Origin: Streptococcus constellatus
Lineage (GTDB): Bacteria; Bacillota; Bacilli; Lactobacillales; Streptococcaceae
Assembly: GCF_902167705.1 (NCBI RefSeq)
Contig: NZ_CABHMZ010000013.1
Location: forward strand, 34,323-98,322
DNA: 64,000 nucleotides
Reading direction: 5' to 3'
Shown: positions 56,479 to 64,000 of the stretch, in pieces
How the letters are laid out: every line of letters starts with the position of its first letter
Numbering within the stretch: position 1 is the stretch's first letter
The notes under the pieces: generated by a model
Seen by the model: only the letters and a program-made list of their open reading frames with translations
Told to the model about the DNA's origin: nothing
Databases searched by the model: none
Made by a program: the position numbers and the translations under genes

Positions 56479-57852
56479 TTATTTTCCCAAGCAAAATTGG
56501 CTGAAAAGTTGGCTAATGAGTTCATCAGGAGCGGCGTCACCTGTTATTTCACCAAGGATTTCCCACGTCCGAGTTAGATCTACTTGCACTAAATCAACAG
56601 GCATTCCTAAATCCAGTCCCTCATTGACAGCGTGGAGACTTTCGACAGCTTTTTCAATCAGAGAAATATGGCGAGCGTTAGAGAGATAAGTAGCGTCTTG
56701 TTCTACAATACCTGCATTTTCAAAGAAAAGTTGGTTAATTCGTTCTTCGATTTTATCAATGTTTTGATTTTGAAGAACAGAAATCTTAATAAACTCATCG
56801 GGAAGTTGGTCAACTTCGATCTTCTCATCCAAGTCTGTTTTATTGAGCAGCAAGATACGATTAGTGTCTTGACTGATTTCTAACAGTTTGCGGTCTTGTT
56901 CTGTCAATGGCTCGCTAGCATTTAGCACAAGAAGCACAAGGTCAGCGTCTTGGAGCGCTTTTTTGGAACGTTCTACTCCGATTTGTTCAACAATATCATC
57001 TGTATCACGAATACCCGCAGTGTCAATCAACTTGAGTGGTACCCCATTGATGTTGACATATTCTTCAATGACATCGCGAGTGGTTCCGGCAATATCCGTC
57101 ACAATAGCCTTATCTTCACGGAGCAAGTTGTTAAGGAGACTAGATTTGCCAACGTTTGGGCGACCAATAATAGCAGTAGAAATTCCTTCGCGTAGAATCT
57201 TACCGCGGCGAGCTGTTTTTAAAAGCTGGGTTAAAAGTTTTTCAAATTCAGCTGTTTTTTCACGCAACAGTTTGGTGGTCATTTCCTCAACATCGTCGTA
57301 TTCTGGATAGTCAATATTGACCTCGACTTGAGCCAGTGTGTTAAGAATTTCCTGGCGTGTATTATTGATGAGGTCGGACAGAGAGCCGTCCAGTTGCTTG
57401 ACGGCGATATTCATGGCTTTGTCCGTTTTTGCCCGAATAATGTCCATGATAGCCTCTGCTTGCGTCAAATCCACACGTCCATTGAGAAAGGCTCGCTTGG
57501 TAAATTCACCAGGTTCCGCCATTCTGGCTCCTTCTCGAATAGCTAATTGGAGGATTTCGTTGGTCACAGCAATCCCTCCGTGAGTGTTAATCTCAATCAC
57601 GTCTTCGCGTGTGAAGGTTTTAGGAGAGCGCATAGCTCCAATCATAACCTCATCTAGTACCTCGTTTGAATGAGGATCTACAATGTGACCGTAGTTAAGC
57701 GTGTGGCTGGCAACCTTGCTCAAATCTTTTCCTTTGAAGATTTTTTGAGCAATGGCAAAACTGTCCGTCCCGCTCAGTCTCACAATGCCGATAGCCCCCT
57801 CACCAAGAGGAGTTGAAATGGCAGCAATCGTATCAAATTCTTTCGTTATCAT
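56479..57852 (-). CDS. mnmE: tRNA modification GTPase MnmE
   Basis: 457 aa. With MnmG it modifies the wobble uridine (xm5U) of tRNAs. N-terminal folate-binding domain ([22 protein letters not shown]), G domain with [20 protein letters not shown] and NKTD, and the invariant C-terminal CLGK. Starts MITKEF at 57852, one codon inside a TTG alternative. AAGGAAT lies upstream. Single gene ending at the 16-bp stem terminator. Confidence 0.97.
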   Translation of the reverse strand: MITKEFDTIAAISTPLGEGAIGIVRLSGTDSFAIAQKIFKGKDLSKVASHTLNYGHIVDPHSNEVLDEVMIGAMRSPKTFTREDVIEINTHGGIAVTNEILQLAIREGARMAEPGEFTKRAFLNGRVDLTQAEAIMDIIRAKTDKAMNIAVKQLDGSLSDLINNTRQEILNTLAQVEVNIDYPEYDDVEEMTTKLLREKTAEFEKLLTQLLKTARRGKILREGISTAIIGRPNVGKSSLLNNLLREDKAIVTDIAGTTRDVIEEYVNINGVPLKLIDTAGIRDTDDIVEQIGVERSKKALQDADLVLLVLNASEPLTEQDRKLLEISQDTNRILLLNKTDLDEKIEVDQLPDEFIKISVLQNQNIDKIEERINQLFFENAGIVEQDATYLSNARHISLIEKAVESLHAVNEGLDLGMPVDLVQVDLTRTWEILGEITGDAAPDELISQLFSQFCLGK

Positions 57853-58151
57853 CAATCTATTCCTTATATAATGTATTCAAATGCAATCTATATTCATTGT
57901 AACGCAAAACAAGGTTCGTCGCAAGATTTTCACATCAAAAGGGCTCTTCATCATTTTCAGCAGGATAAAATAACTAAAAAAGATAATTCGGTTATTCGTT
58001 TGAAATATCAAATTATAATAGAAAAAATTAGGAATTTTTAACATTTTATAATCAAGAAAAAAGGAATATTCGGATTTTAGAATTTTTAGTAAAAAACAAA
58101 AATTTCACAAGAAAGTGGTTTCATTTTTGAGGTGCGAAAGTTGCTAAATCA
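57853..58151. other. mnmE-rpiA intergenic region
   Basis: AT-rich, about 300 bases between diverging genes. No credible gene, RNA or repeat seen apart from the rpiA promoter at its right end. Confidence 0.5.
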
Positions 58152-58160
58152 TGGTATACT
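58152..58160 (+). promoter_or_regulatory. extended -10 promoter of rpiA
   Basis: TGG-TATACT ending 27 nt before the rpiA ATG; no good -35 seen. Confidence 0.6.
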
Positions 58161-58187
58161 AGAAGCAGATTGACTAAAGGAGCAAAA

Positions 58188-58877
58188 ATGGAAAACCTCA
58201 AAAAAATAGCAGGAATCAAAGCTGCAGAATATGTGAAAGATGGAATGGTAGTTGGTTTAGGTACTGGTTCGACTGCCTATTATTTTGTAGAAGAAATTGG
58301 TCGACGTATCAAGGAAGAACAGTTAAATATTACTGCTGTCACCACTTCAAGCGCGACAAGTGAACAAGCTCGAAATTTGGGGATTCCACTGAAATCGATT
58401 GATGAAGTGGCAGAAGTAGATGTGACCGTTGACGGAGCTGATGAGGTGGACGTTGACTTCAATGGCATCAAAGGTGGCGGAGGTGCTCTGCTTATGGAAA
58501 AGGTTGTTGCCACTCCGACAAAGACCTACATTTGGGTAGTGGATGAAAGTAAAATGGTTGATAAACTGGGTGCTTTCAAATTACCCGTAGAAGTTGTGCA
58601 ATATGGTGCAGAACAGCTTTTTCGTCGTTTTGAACGCGCAGGCTACAAACCGTCATTTCGTGAAAAAGATGGTAAACGATATGTCACCGATATGCAGAAT
58701 TTTATTATCGATCTTGACTTAGGCGTGATTGAAAATCCAGTCGAATTTGGGCGAGAATTAGATCATGTAGTCGGCGTTGTAGAACATGGACTCTTTAATC
58801 AAATGGTGGATATGGTCATTGTTGCTGGAAAAAATGGCGTGCAAATTTTAAAATCAACCAAATCAAAAGGAGAGTAG
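58188..58877 (+). CDS. rpiA: ribose-5-phosphate isomerase A
   Basis: 229 aa converting ribose-5-P and ribulose-5-[22 protein letters not shown] and [12 protein letters not shown] are the three substrate-binding loops. Start [10 protein letters not shown] with AAAGGAG upstream. Heads the nucleoside-catabolic group rpiA-(deoB remnant)-punA-deoD. In pneumococcus rpiA is followed by deoB; here deoB is decayed, so pentose phosphate from nucleosides has no local link to RpiA. Confidence 0.97.
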   Translation: MENLKKIAGIKAAEYVKDGMVVGLGTGSTAYYFVEEIGRRIKEEQLNITAVTTSSATSEQARNLGIPLKSIDEVAEVDVTVDGADEVDVDFNGIKGGGGALLMEKVVATPTKTYIWVVDESKMVDKLGAFKLPVEVVQYGAEQLFRRFERAGYKPSFREKDGKRYVTDMQNFIIDLDLGVIENPVEFGRELDHVVGVVEHGLFNQMVDMVIVAGKNGVQILKSTKSKGE

Positions 58878-58883
58878 AATTTT

Positions 58884-58960
58884 ATGTCGCATACAATTAT
58901 ATTCATGTCATTGTCATGGATTCAGTCTGAATTGGTACTGCATTAAATGCTGATTTTTAT
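58884..58960 (+). pseudogene. deoB: remnant of phosphopentomutase gene deoB
   Basis: A relic of about 25 codons. An AAAGGAG ribosome site and ATG TCG start are followed, after a 1-base frameshift, by codons reading YIHVIVMDSV, a TGA stop (58928-58930) where Gly is expected, then IGTA-LNADF. DeoB proteins begin [26 protein letters not shown]-like, so the match runs through the metal-binding MDSVGIG block. The other roughly 370 codons are gone, the next gene being punA. It lies exactly where deoB sits in relatives. Not translated into anything useful. Confidence 0.8.
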
Positions 58961-59086
58961 GAAAGCCAAAATGTTAGAGTATATAAAATAAGTTGTTCTA
59001 GTAAAAGTTACAAAACAGTTTAATATTTCATTTACCTTTTGGATAAAATTTTGAAAGGAAAGAGTATAAAAATAAGGATCAAAGAT

Positions 59087-59896
59087 ATGAATTTAATGGA
59101 TAAAATTAACGAAACAGCACAGTTTTTAAAAGATAAAGGAATTACTGTACCAGAATTTGGCTTGATTCTCGGATCTGGTTTGGGAGAATTAGCCGGTGAG
59201 ATTGAAAATGCTGTCAGCATTGACTATGCAGACATTCCCAATTGGGGCCGCTCAACGGTGGTGGGGCATGCTGGCAAATTGGTTTACGGCGATTTAGCAG
59301 GTCGGAAAGTGCTGGCTTTGCAAGGACGCTTCCATTTTTACGAAGGCAATCCCATGGAAGTAGTGACTTTCCCTGTCCGTGTGATGAAAGCGCTAGGTTG
59401 TGAAGGTGTCATTGTTACCAATGCTGCTGGAGGGATTGGATACGGTCCGGGAACTTTAATGGCTATTTCAGACCATATCAATTTAACTGGACAAAATCCT
59501 CTAATTGGAGCGAATTTGGACGAGTTTGGACCACGCTTCCCAGATATGTCTGATGCCTATACAAAAGTTTATCGTGAAAAAGCACACGCTGTAGCCGAAA
59601 AATTAGGTATTGACTTGAAAGAAGGAGTTTATCTGGGTGTGACAGGACCAACTTATGAAACACCAGCAGAAATCCGCGCTTTCCAAACTTTAGGTGCAAG
59701 TGCTGTTGGTATGTCAACCGTTCCAGAAGTAATTGTGGCAGCTCATTCAGGCTTGAAAGTATTAGGAATTTCAGCTATTACAAACTTTGCGGCTGGTTTT
59801 CAAAGCGAGCTAAACCACGAAGAAGTAGTAGAAGTGACAGAACGCATCAAGGAAAACTTTAAAGGACTTGTAAGAGCAATCCTTGCAGAACTATAA
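59087..59896 (+). CDS. punA: purine nucleoside phosphorylase (PunA, inosine/guanosine type)
   Basis: 269 aa trimeric PNP. Phosphate-binding LGSGLGELA and VVGHAGKLVYG; substrate site EGVIVTNAAGGIGYGPG and GPTYETPAEIRAF. Starts MNLMDKINETAQFL; AAGGATC lies upstream, and longer in-frame starts at 59039 lack support. Splits purine nucleosides to base and ribose-1-P. The product would need phosphopentomutase, whose gene has decayed next door. Confidence 0.95.
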   Translation: MNLMDKINETAQFLKDKGITVPEFGLILGSGLGELAGEIENAVSIDYADIPNWGRSTVVGHAGKLVYGDLAGRKVLALQGRFHFYEGNPMEVVTFPVRVMKALGCEGVIVTNAAGGIGYGPGTLMAISDHINLTGQNPLIGANLDEFGPRFPDMSDAYTKVYREKAHAVAEKLGIDLKEGVYLGVTGPTYETPAEIRAFQTLGASAVGMSTVPEVIVAAHSGLKVLGISAITNFAAGFQSELNHEEVVEVTERIKENFKGLVRAILAEL

Positions 59897-59967
59897 ATAT
59901 AACTAAAATTTAAAAGAAAAAGAGAATGGAGCTTGCTCAATTTTCGCTTTTCTATAACCAATTAAAA

Positions 59968-60075
59968 TGAAAGGAATGAGACCCGCACAAAACTCTTTCT
60001 GAAAGAATAGGTTCCTAGAAAATCAAAATTTTCTGTCACTTGTACTTCTCAGTTGAGATTTTTGACGGGCTTGGT
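59968..60075. repeat. dispersed palindromic repeat (copy 4) before deoD
   Basis: GGAATGAGACCCG (about 59973) faces GACGGGCTTGG (about 60063) across an AT-rich centre with a nested AAAATCAAAATTTT hairpin. The GGAATGAGAC end matches copy 1. It ends about 10 nt from the deoD ATG, and no Shine-Dalgarno remains there. A weak hairpin with GAGC/GCTC at 59921-59954 precedes it. Confidence 0.6.
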
Positions 60076-60084
60076 ATCTTATTT

Positions 60085-60795
60085 ATGTCAATCCATATTG
60101 CAGCAAAACAAGGCGAAATTGCCGATAAAATTTTACTACCTGGCGACCCACTTCGTGCCAAATTCATTGCCGAAAACTTCTTAGAGGACGCTGTATGCTT
60201 CAATGAAGTTCGCAACATGTTTGGTTATACAGGGACTTATAAGGGGCATCGTGTCAGTGTGATGGGAACTGGAATGGGAATTCCGTCTATTTCTATCTAT
60301 GCTCATGAGTTGATTGTTAACTACGGTGTGAAATGTTTAATTCGTGTAGGAACTGCTGGTTCCTTGAATAAAGACGTCCACGTACGTGAATTGGTATTAG
60401 CACAAGCAGCAGCGACAAACTCGAACATCATTCGTAATGATTGGCCTCAATATGATTTTCCGCAAATTGCAAGTTTTCGTCTTTTAGATAAGGCTTATCA
60501 TCTTGCCAAGGATTTTGGTATGACAACGCATGTTGGAAGTGTCTTATCATCAGATGTTTTTTACTCAAACTACGGTGAAAAAAATATCGAACTTGGTAAA
60601 ATGGGAGTTCTGGCTGTGGAAATGGAAGCGGCAGCTCTTTACTATCTAGCTGCTCAATATAATGTCGAAGCACTTGGCATTATGACCATTTCAGATAGTT
60701 TAGTTAATCCAGACGAAGACACAACAGCGGAAGAACGACAAACGACTTTCACAGATATGATGAAAGTCGGCTTAGAAACGCTTATTTCAGAGTGA
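60085..60795 (+). CDS. deoD: purine nucleoside phosphorylase DeoD (hexameric)
   Basis: 236-aa high-specificity-for-adenosine type PNP. Phosphate-binding [45 protein letters not shown], and the terminal [18 protein letters not shown] 60085 is chosen because [15 protein letters not shown] is the family N-terminus; the longer frame from 60040 lies in the repeat. There is no clear ribosome site, the element having inserted immediately upstream. Downstream HEPN-type gene overlaps by a base (TGATG). Confidence 0.94.
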   Translation: MSIHIAAKQGEIADKILLPGDPLRAKFIAENFLEDAVCFNEVRNMFGYTGTYKGHRVSVMGTGMGIPSISIYAHELIVNYGVKCLIRVGTAGSLNKDVHVRELVLAQAAATNSNIIRNDWPQYDFPQIASFRLLDKAYHLAKDFGMTTHVGSVLSSDVFYSNYGEKNIELGKMGVLAVEMEAAALYYLAAQYNVEALGIMTISDSLVNPDEDTTAEERQTTFTDMMKVGLETLISE

Positions 60796-61550
60796 TGCTT
60801 GGAAATTTAGATATAAAAGAAGAAATAGTGTATGCTATTTCTCGCTATGATTATGCTCATGCCTATAAATTGGCTCAAAGACTGAATGATGCAGAATCAA
60901 AGCTAGTTGAACTTTTGTATATCATGGCGGAGCGGAGAGAGTTGAATATCCGCCCTGCTATGGAATGTCAGTTGGAAATTAGAAATGATTTTCAACTTTT
61001 TTGTCATGCCTCTGAGGAAGATGAACAATTAGCAAACTACCTATATGACTTAGAAGCAAAGCTCAAAAACGAACAGGTGATTGATTTTATTCGTGCCGTT
61101 AGTCCGGCTATTTATCGGATTTTTATGCGTTTGATCAAGCTGGAAATTCCTGATATTGAATCCTATATTCATAATTCTAGAGAAGCGAGTTACGATCGTT
61201 GGAATTTTGATAAGATGAAAAAAACAGGGCATCCCATTTTGAGCACTTTTCATGCTGAAAGTCCAGTTCATTCTTCGAGTTTGGCCGGTTTGATTTTGCT
61301 ACTGGATTTGCCAGAGCAAGTTAAGATAATGTTCAAAGAACTACGAAAGTTGGAGAAATCTGTTCGGAATCCCTTGGCGCACTTGATTAAGCATTTTGAC
61401 GAAGAAGAACTGCATTCCACTACTGGATTTTCTTCTCAATTTTTTATGGAAATATTGATTTTGCTGGCGCAAGCAACAGGCATTACTTATGACGAAGAGC
61501 AGTTTTACTTTGATCGGGTTAATCAAGTCATCAAAACATTGATAAATTGA
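60795..61550 (+). CDS. uncharacterised helical protein with a HEPN RNase motif
   Basis: 251 aa, not assigned to a known function. Almost wholly helical. The C-terminal part carries Arg191-Asn192 and His196 in KSVRNPLAHLIKHF, the Rx4H (RNxxxH) signature of HEPN ribonucleases. The arrangement of a helical N-terminal half and a HEPN end is like the C-terminal portion of Csm6-type effectors, but there is no CARF domain and no CRISPR-cas genes are near. TGATG overlap with deoD means coupled expression, which may only reflect gene order. ATG 60795 used; GTG 60792 possible. Confidence 0.75.
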   Translation: MLGNLDIKEEIVYAISRYDYAHAYKLAQRLNDAESKLVELLYIMAERRELNIRPAMECQLEIRNDFQLFCHASEEDEQLANYLYDLEAKLKNEQVIDFIRAVSPAIYRIFMRLIKLEIPDIESYIHNSREASYDRWNFDKMKKTGHPILSTFHAESPVHSSSLAGLILLLDLPEQVKIMFKELRKLEKSVRNPLAHLIKHFDEEELHSTTGFSSQFFMEILILLAQATGITYDEEQFYFDRVNQVIKTLIN

Positions 61551-61566
61551 GTGCTTTATTTCATTA

Positions 61567-61608
61567 TAAAATCCCATACAGCTTATTTCACTTGTATGGG
61601 ATTTTTTG
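61567..61608. terminator. bidirectional terminator between the HEPN gene and ltaS
   Basis: ATCCCATAC (61571-61579) pairs with GTATGGGAT (61594-61602), with T-runs on both strands. Confidence 0.88.
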
Positions 61609-63789
61609 TTATTTAGATGAAGAGCTGGATTCTTCTGTTGATGAGGAAGAACCACTGCTACTTGTTGATTCAAATTGTTCCGGGTGAAGAGCACGATAAC
61701 TTGGTGAATCAAATAGCTCGACAGTTGAATTGCCACCGCGTTGGGTATAAAGGCTTGTAGATTCAGCACCTTTTTTCTTTTCAATAGATAATAATGATTT
61801 AAGTGAATTAGTGTAAGAATAATCCTTGGGGTTCACTTTTCCTAAATCATTTCCAGTATAGAAGCGAAGCAAGTCTCCAGTTTGAATCAGGTCACTCATC
61901 TTCAATTGCTCATTGGTCGTGTTGCGGATTTTTTCCAATTCTGCCGTAGTTGTTTCATCTGGATTGGTAATTTCTTCTCCTGTTTCTGTATAGTAAGTAC
62001 GTCCGCTGTAACTGGTATACTTAGGAGTTACGAAATAGTTTGATGAACGGAAAGCAACGGTTTGCTGATGTTTTGGAGAAAGTAAATCTTGTCCGACTTG
62101 TAGGTATTGTTTAGAGTCAATACCGAGCAAATGTTCTAAAGTAGGCAAGAGATCAACTTGACCGCCATAGGTATTAACGACTTTTCCTTTTGTCATGCCA
62201 GGAATAACGACCATGTAAGGAACTCTTTGTAGCATAGCGTTGTCATAGCTAGACCAAGTTTCAGAATTTTTGCCTAGTAATGGCGCCAGCGAAGGATTCC
62301 GTGAATTGGAAATACCATAGTGATCACCATAAAGAACGATGATAGAATTTTCATAAAGACCAGACGCTTTTAAGTAGTCAAAGAATGATTTAACGGCAGA
62401 ATCTAAGTAGTTTGCCGTAGCAAAATAACCATTGATTGTTTCATCCTTAGTTGAAGCAAGTGGGAAACCAATCTCGTCTCCAATCAAGCTAGTTGTATAA
62501 GGATAGTGATTAGAAACGGTGATGTATTTTGCATAAAATGGTTGTTGTAAATGTTCAAGATACTTAATAGAATCTTTGAACATAATCTTATCATTCAGAC
62601 CATATTGGAATGAATTCGTTTTGTTTTGCTTAGAAAAGTAAGAAGAATCGAAGAAATAGTTATATCCCCATTGTTTGTAGGTGGTATTTCGATTCCAGAA
62701 ACTACCAGCATTTCCGTGGAAAACGGCACTAGAATTATAACCATTTTTTGAGAGAATGTACGGAGCAGCTTGTTGCGTGTTTGTTCCACCATAGTTTACC
62801 ATAAAGGAGCCTTGATTGAGACCAAATAAACCAGTCTCTAACATCGTTTCTGCATCAGATGTTTTTCCAGCTTTTACTTGGTTAAAGATATTAGAAAAAG
62901 CAAACGTTGAGTTTGAATGATAAAGTGAATTGAGGAATGGAGTTACTTCGTATTCTTTACCCTCAGACTTTAATTTATAATCAATTAGGAATTGTTGGAA
63001 ACTTTCTAAGTGAAGATAGATGACATTTCTACCTTTAGCAATCCCATAATATTCTTTATTTGGCTCCGCATAGTGTGACTTGACATACTCTTCGACAGGT
63101 TTCAAATCTTCAGCACTTGCTTTAGAACGCTCTTTATTGGCGCTATATGTTTGGTTGGCGCTATATCCAAGAAAGGCAGGTAATCCTAAGGCGCGGACGA
63201 CATAATAATTGGAGAATCCGCGTGTCAACAACTCTGGACGGTCAACTTCTGCTAAGAAGAGATTGGCTGAAAAGAGCATACTAGATAAGGCAGTAATTGC
63301 AAAACTAGCTCGTTTATTAAAAGAACGATCGTCCAAACGAATCCATTTTTTATAAAAAAGGAAACCTAAGATTGGAAAATCAATGATGTAAATCAAATCT
63401 CCAGGTCTAAATAATTCAAGAGCAGCCTCTCCCAGACCAGCAGAAACACTACTTGAAGCTAGCATAGTATTGACAGTGACAAAATCACTAAACTCGCGAT
63501 AATAGATAGAGTTTGAAATGAGCCAGACAAATAATAAAATGTAAAGCGCAACTGCTAGAATATAGAAAACCTTGGTTTTTTTAATATAAAATGCTAGTCC
63601 AATCAGTAATAATCCTAATGGAAGAGGATTGATGATAGCGAGAAAGACTTGATAGGCACCTTGAATATCAAGATTAAAATCAACAGAGTAAGCCCACATG
63701 GTTTTCAGCCAGTAAAGGGTCAGTAAGGTCAAGACAAAACCTAGTCTTGTACTCATAAAGTTGAGTATCTTCCTAGTTATATTTTTCAC
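61609..63789 (-). CDS. ltaS: lipoteichoic acid synthase, LtaS type
   Basis: 726-aa polyglycerol-phosphate polymerase. Five N-terminal membrane segments (to about residue 190) precede the extracellular sulfatase-like domain with the catalytic Thr in VKAGKTSDAETML, metal-site Glu in YLHLESFQ, and YGDHYGIS. Ends in a Ser-rich tail (STSSSGSSSSTEESSS). Starts at GTG 63789, with AAGGAAG 10 nt upstream. LtaS enzymes make the glycerol-phosphate backbone; some streptococci with choline-decorated LTA lack this family. Relevant to the DUF368 and FtsW wall genes in the window. Confidence 0.93.
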   Translation of the reverse strand: MKNITRKILNFMSTRLGFVLTLLTLYWLKTMWAYSVDFNLDIQGAYQVFLAIINPLPLGLLLIGLAFYIKKTKVFYILAVALYILLFVWLISNSIYYREFSDFVTVNTMLASSSVSAGLGEAALELFRPGDLIYIIDFPILGFLFYKKWIRLDDRSFNKRASFAITALSSMLFSANLFLAEVDRPELLTRGFSNYYVVRALGLPAFLGYSANQTYSANKERSKASAEDLKPVEEYVKSHYAEPNKEYYGIAKGRNVIYLHLESFQQFLIDYKLKSEGKEYEVTPFLNSLYHSNSTFAFSNIFNQVKAGKTSDAETMLETGLFGLNQGSFMVNYGGTNTQQAAPYILSKNGYNSSAVFHGNAGSFWNRNTTYKQWGYNYFFDSSYFSKQNKTNSFQYGLNDKIMFKDSIKYLEHLQQPFYAKYITVSNHYPYTTSLIGDEIGFPLASTKDETINGYFATANYLDSAVKSFFDYLKASGLYENSIIVLYGDHYGISNSRNPSLAPLLGKNSETWSSYDNAMLQRVPYMVVIPGMTKGKVVNTYGGQVDLLPTLEHLLGIDSKQYLQVGQDLLSPKHQQTVAFRSSNYFVTPKYTSYSGRTYYTETGEEITNPDETTTAELEKIRNTTNEQLKMSDLIQTGDLLRFYTGNDLGKVNPKDYSYTNSLKSLLSIEKKKGAESTSLYTQRGGNSTVELFDSPSYRALHPEQFESTSSSGSSSSTEESSSSSK

Positions 63790-63985
63790 AAATTGTACTT
63801 CCTTGTCTTATTTCCTAAAATTTTCACTATTAAGTATAACATATTTTCGTTTTAAGTAGGTAATTTAAAATGTCGCATTCTTTTTTATCAGGATAAATTG
63901 TAAAATATAGTTCAACAAAAAAACTCATAGCGTTTCATTGGTGTAAACTGTAAGTAACCACACAAACAGAACCCGAGGAAAAACT

Positions 63986-64000
63986 ATGAGCTACTCCCAT
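63986..64000 (+). mobile_element. first codons of a probable IS30-type transposase
   Basis: The last 15 bases read MSYSH behind a good ribosome site (GAGGAA). MSYSHL is a common start of streptococcal IS30-family transposases, and the sequence just upstream (TTCATTGGTGTAAACTG, 63934-63950) looks like a left terminal repeat. CTCATAG at 63924-63930 is complementary to the start-codon region CTATGAG at 63984-63990. Only the edge is visible. Confidence 0.5.

Noticed and set aside
58993..59013. TTGTTCT-N7-GTTACAA upstream of punA as a fourth Rrf2 operator
   Set aside because: Only the right half-site fits; the left arm matches 4 of 7 positions and the site is not aligned with a promoter, so I treat it as chance.
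60792..61550. Calling the HEPN-motif protein a Csm6 CRISPR effector
   Set aside because: No CARF domain, no cas genes and no repeats in the window; only the short RNxxxH motif and helical character are shared.

Overview
This window is chromosomal DNA of a low-GC Gram-positive bacterium and almost certainly a viridans-type Streptococcus (mitis/sanguinis/anginosus radiation). The protein sequences (HPr/enzyme I, UvrC, FtsW next to Ppc, EF-Tu, LdcB, the DHH phosphodiesterase beside L31 and a flavodoxin) read like pneumococcal and oral-streptococcal orthologues, and several gene orders match those known in S. pneumoniae. The species cannot be fixed from the sequence alone. No rRNA, tRNA, CRISPR array or prophage was seen.

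Layout. 1-7.2 kb: nrdH-nrdE (class Ib ribonucleotide reductase, minus strand) diverging from ptsH-ptsI, then uvrC. 7.2-10.8 kb: nitroreductase, pepV, an NmrA-like oxidoreductase and a uracil-DNA-glycosylase-like protein. 11-13.8 kb: MarR regulator and an osmoprotectant/choline-type ABC transporter whose permease-binding-protein gene is broken by a 70-bp duplication. 13.8-18 kb: MDR oxidoreductase, LdcB carboxypeptidase, cupin, L31, Pde2-like phosphodiesterase, flavodoxin. 18-22.6 kb: a stand-alone SufB, then a T-box leader driving a P-loop kinase gene (broken by a repeat element) and thrS. 22.7-28.7 kb: TetR remnant, ABC/FtsX exporter with a huge coiled coil, metallophosphoesterase, Rrf2 regulator.

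28.7-38 kb is the most interesting locus: glycyl-radical activase, DeoR and SorC-type regulators, a Lac/cellobiose-family PTS (IIA, IIB, IIC), a glycyl radical enzyme with the dehydratase-type GCVE motif (not a pyruvate formate-lyase), a fructose-6-phosphate-aldolase-like protein and glycerol dehydrogenase. These parts match the recently described E. coli anhydroglycolysis pathway (1,5-anhydrohexitol-6-P to 1-deoxyfructose-6-P, then G3P plus hydroxyacetone, then 1,2-propanediol). Two different short motifs recur at its promoters and suggest a two-regulator circuit plus CcpA control.

38-50.5 kb: YwnB-like oxidoreductase whose promoter shares a TTGTAAY-N7-RTTACAA operator with the rrf2 gene 10 kb away; VOC and PNPOx-like proteins; lysS; a histidine phosphatase; ybaK; a DUF368 undecaprenyl-phosphate transporter; a GH25 lysozyme; ftsW; ppc; an ECF sigma/anti-sigma pair. 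50.6-64 kb: tuf, tpiA, a 1148-aa secreted GH25/six-repeat/C39 wall hydrolase, mnmE, rpiA, a decayed remnant of deoB, punA, deoD, a HEPN-motif protein, ltaS, and at the right edge the first codons of a probable IS30-type transposase.

A palindromic dispersed repeat occurs at least four times (near 2.3, 20.3, 56.3 and 60.0 kb). It has broken one gene and sits directly before deoD.
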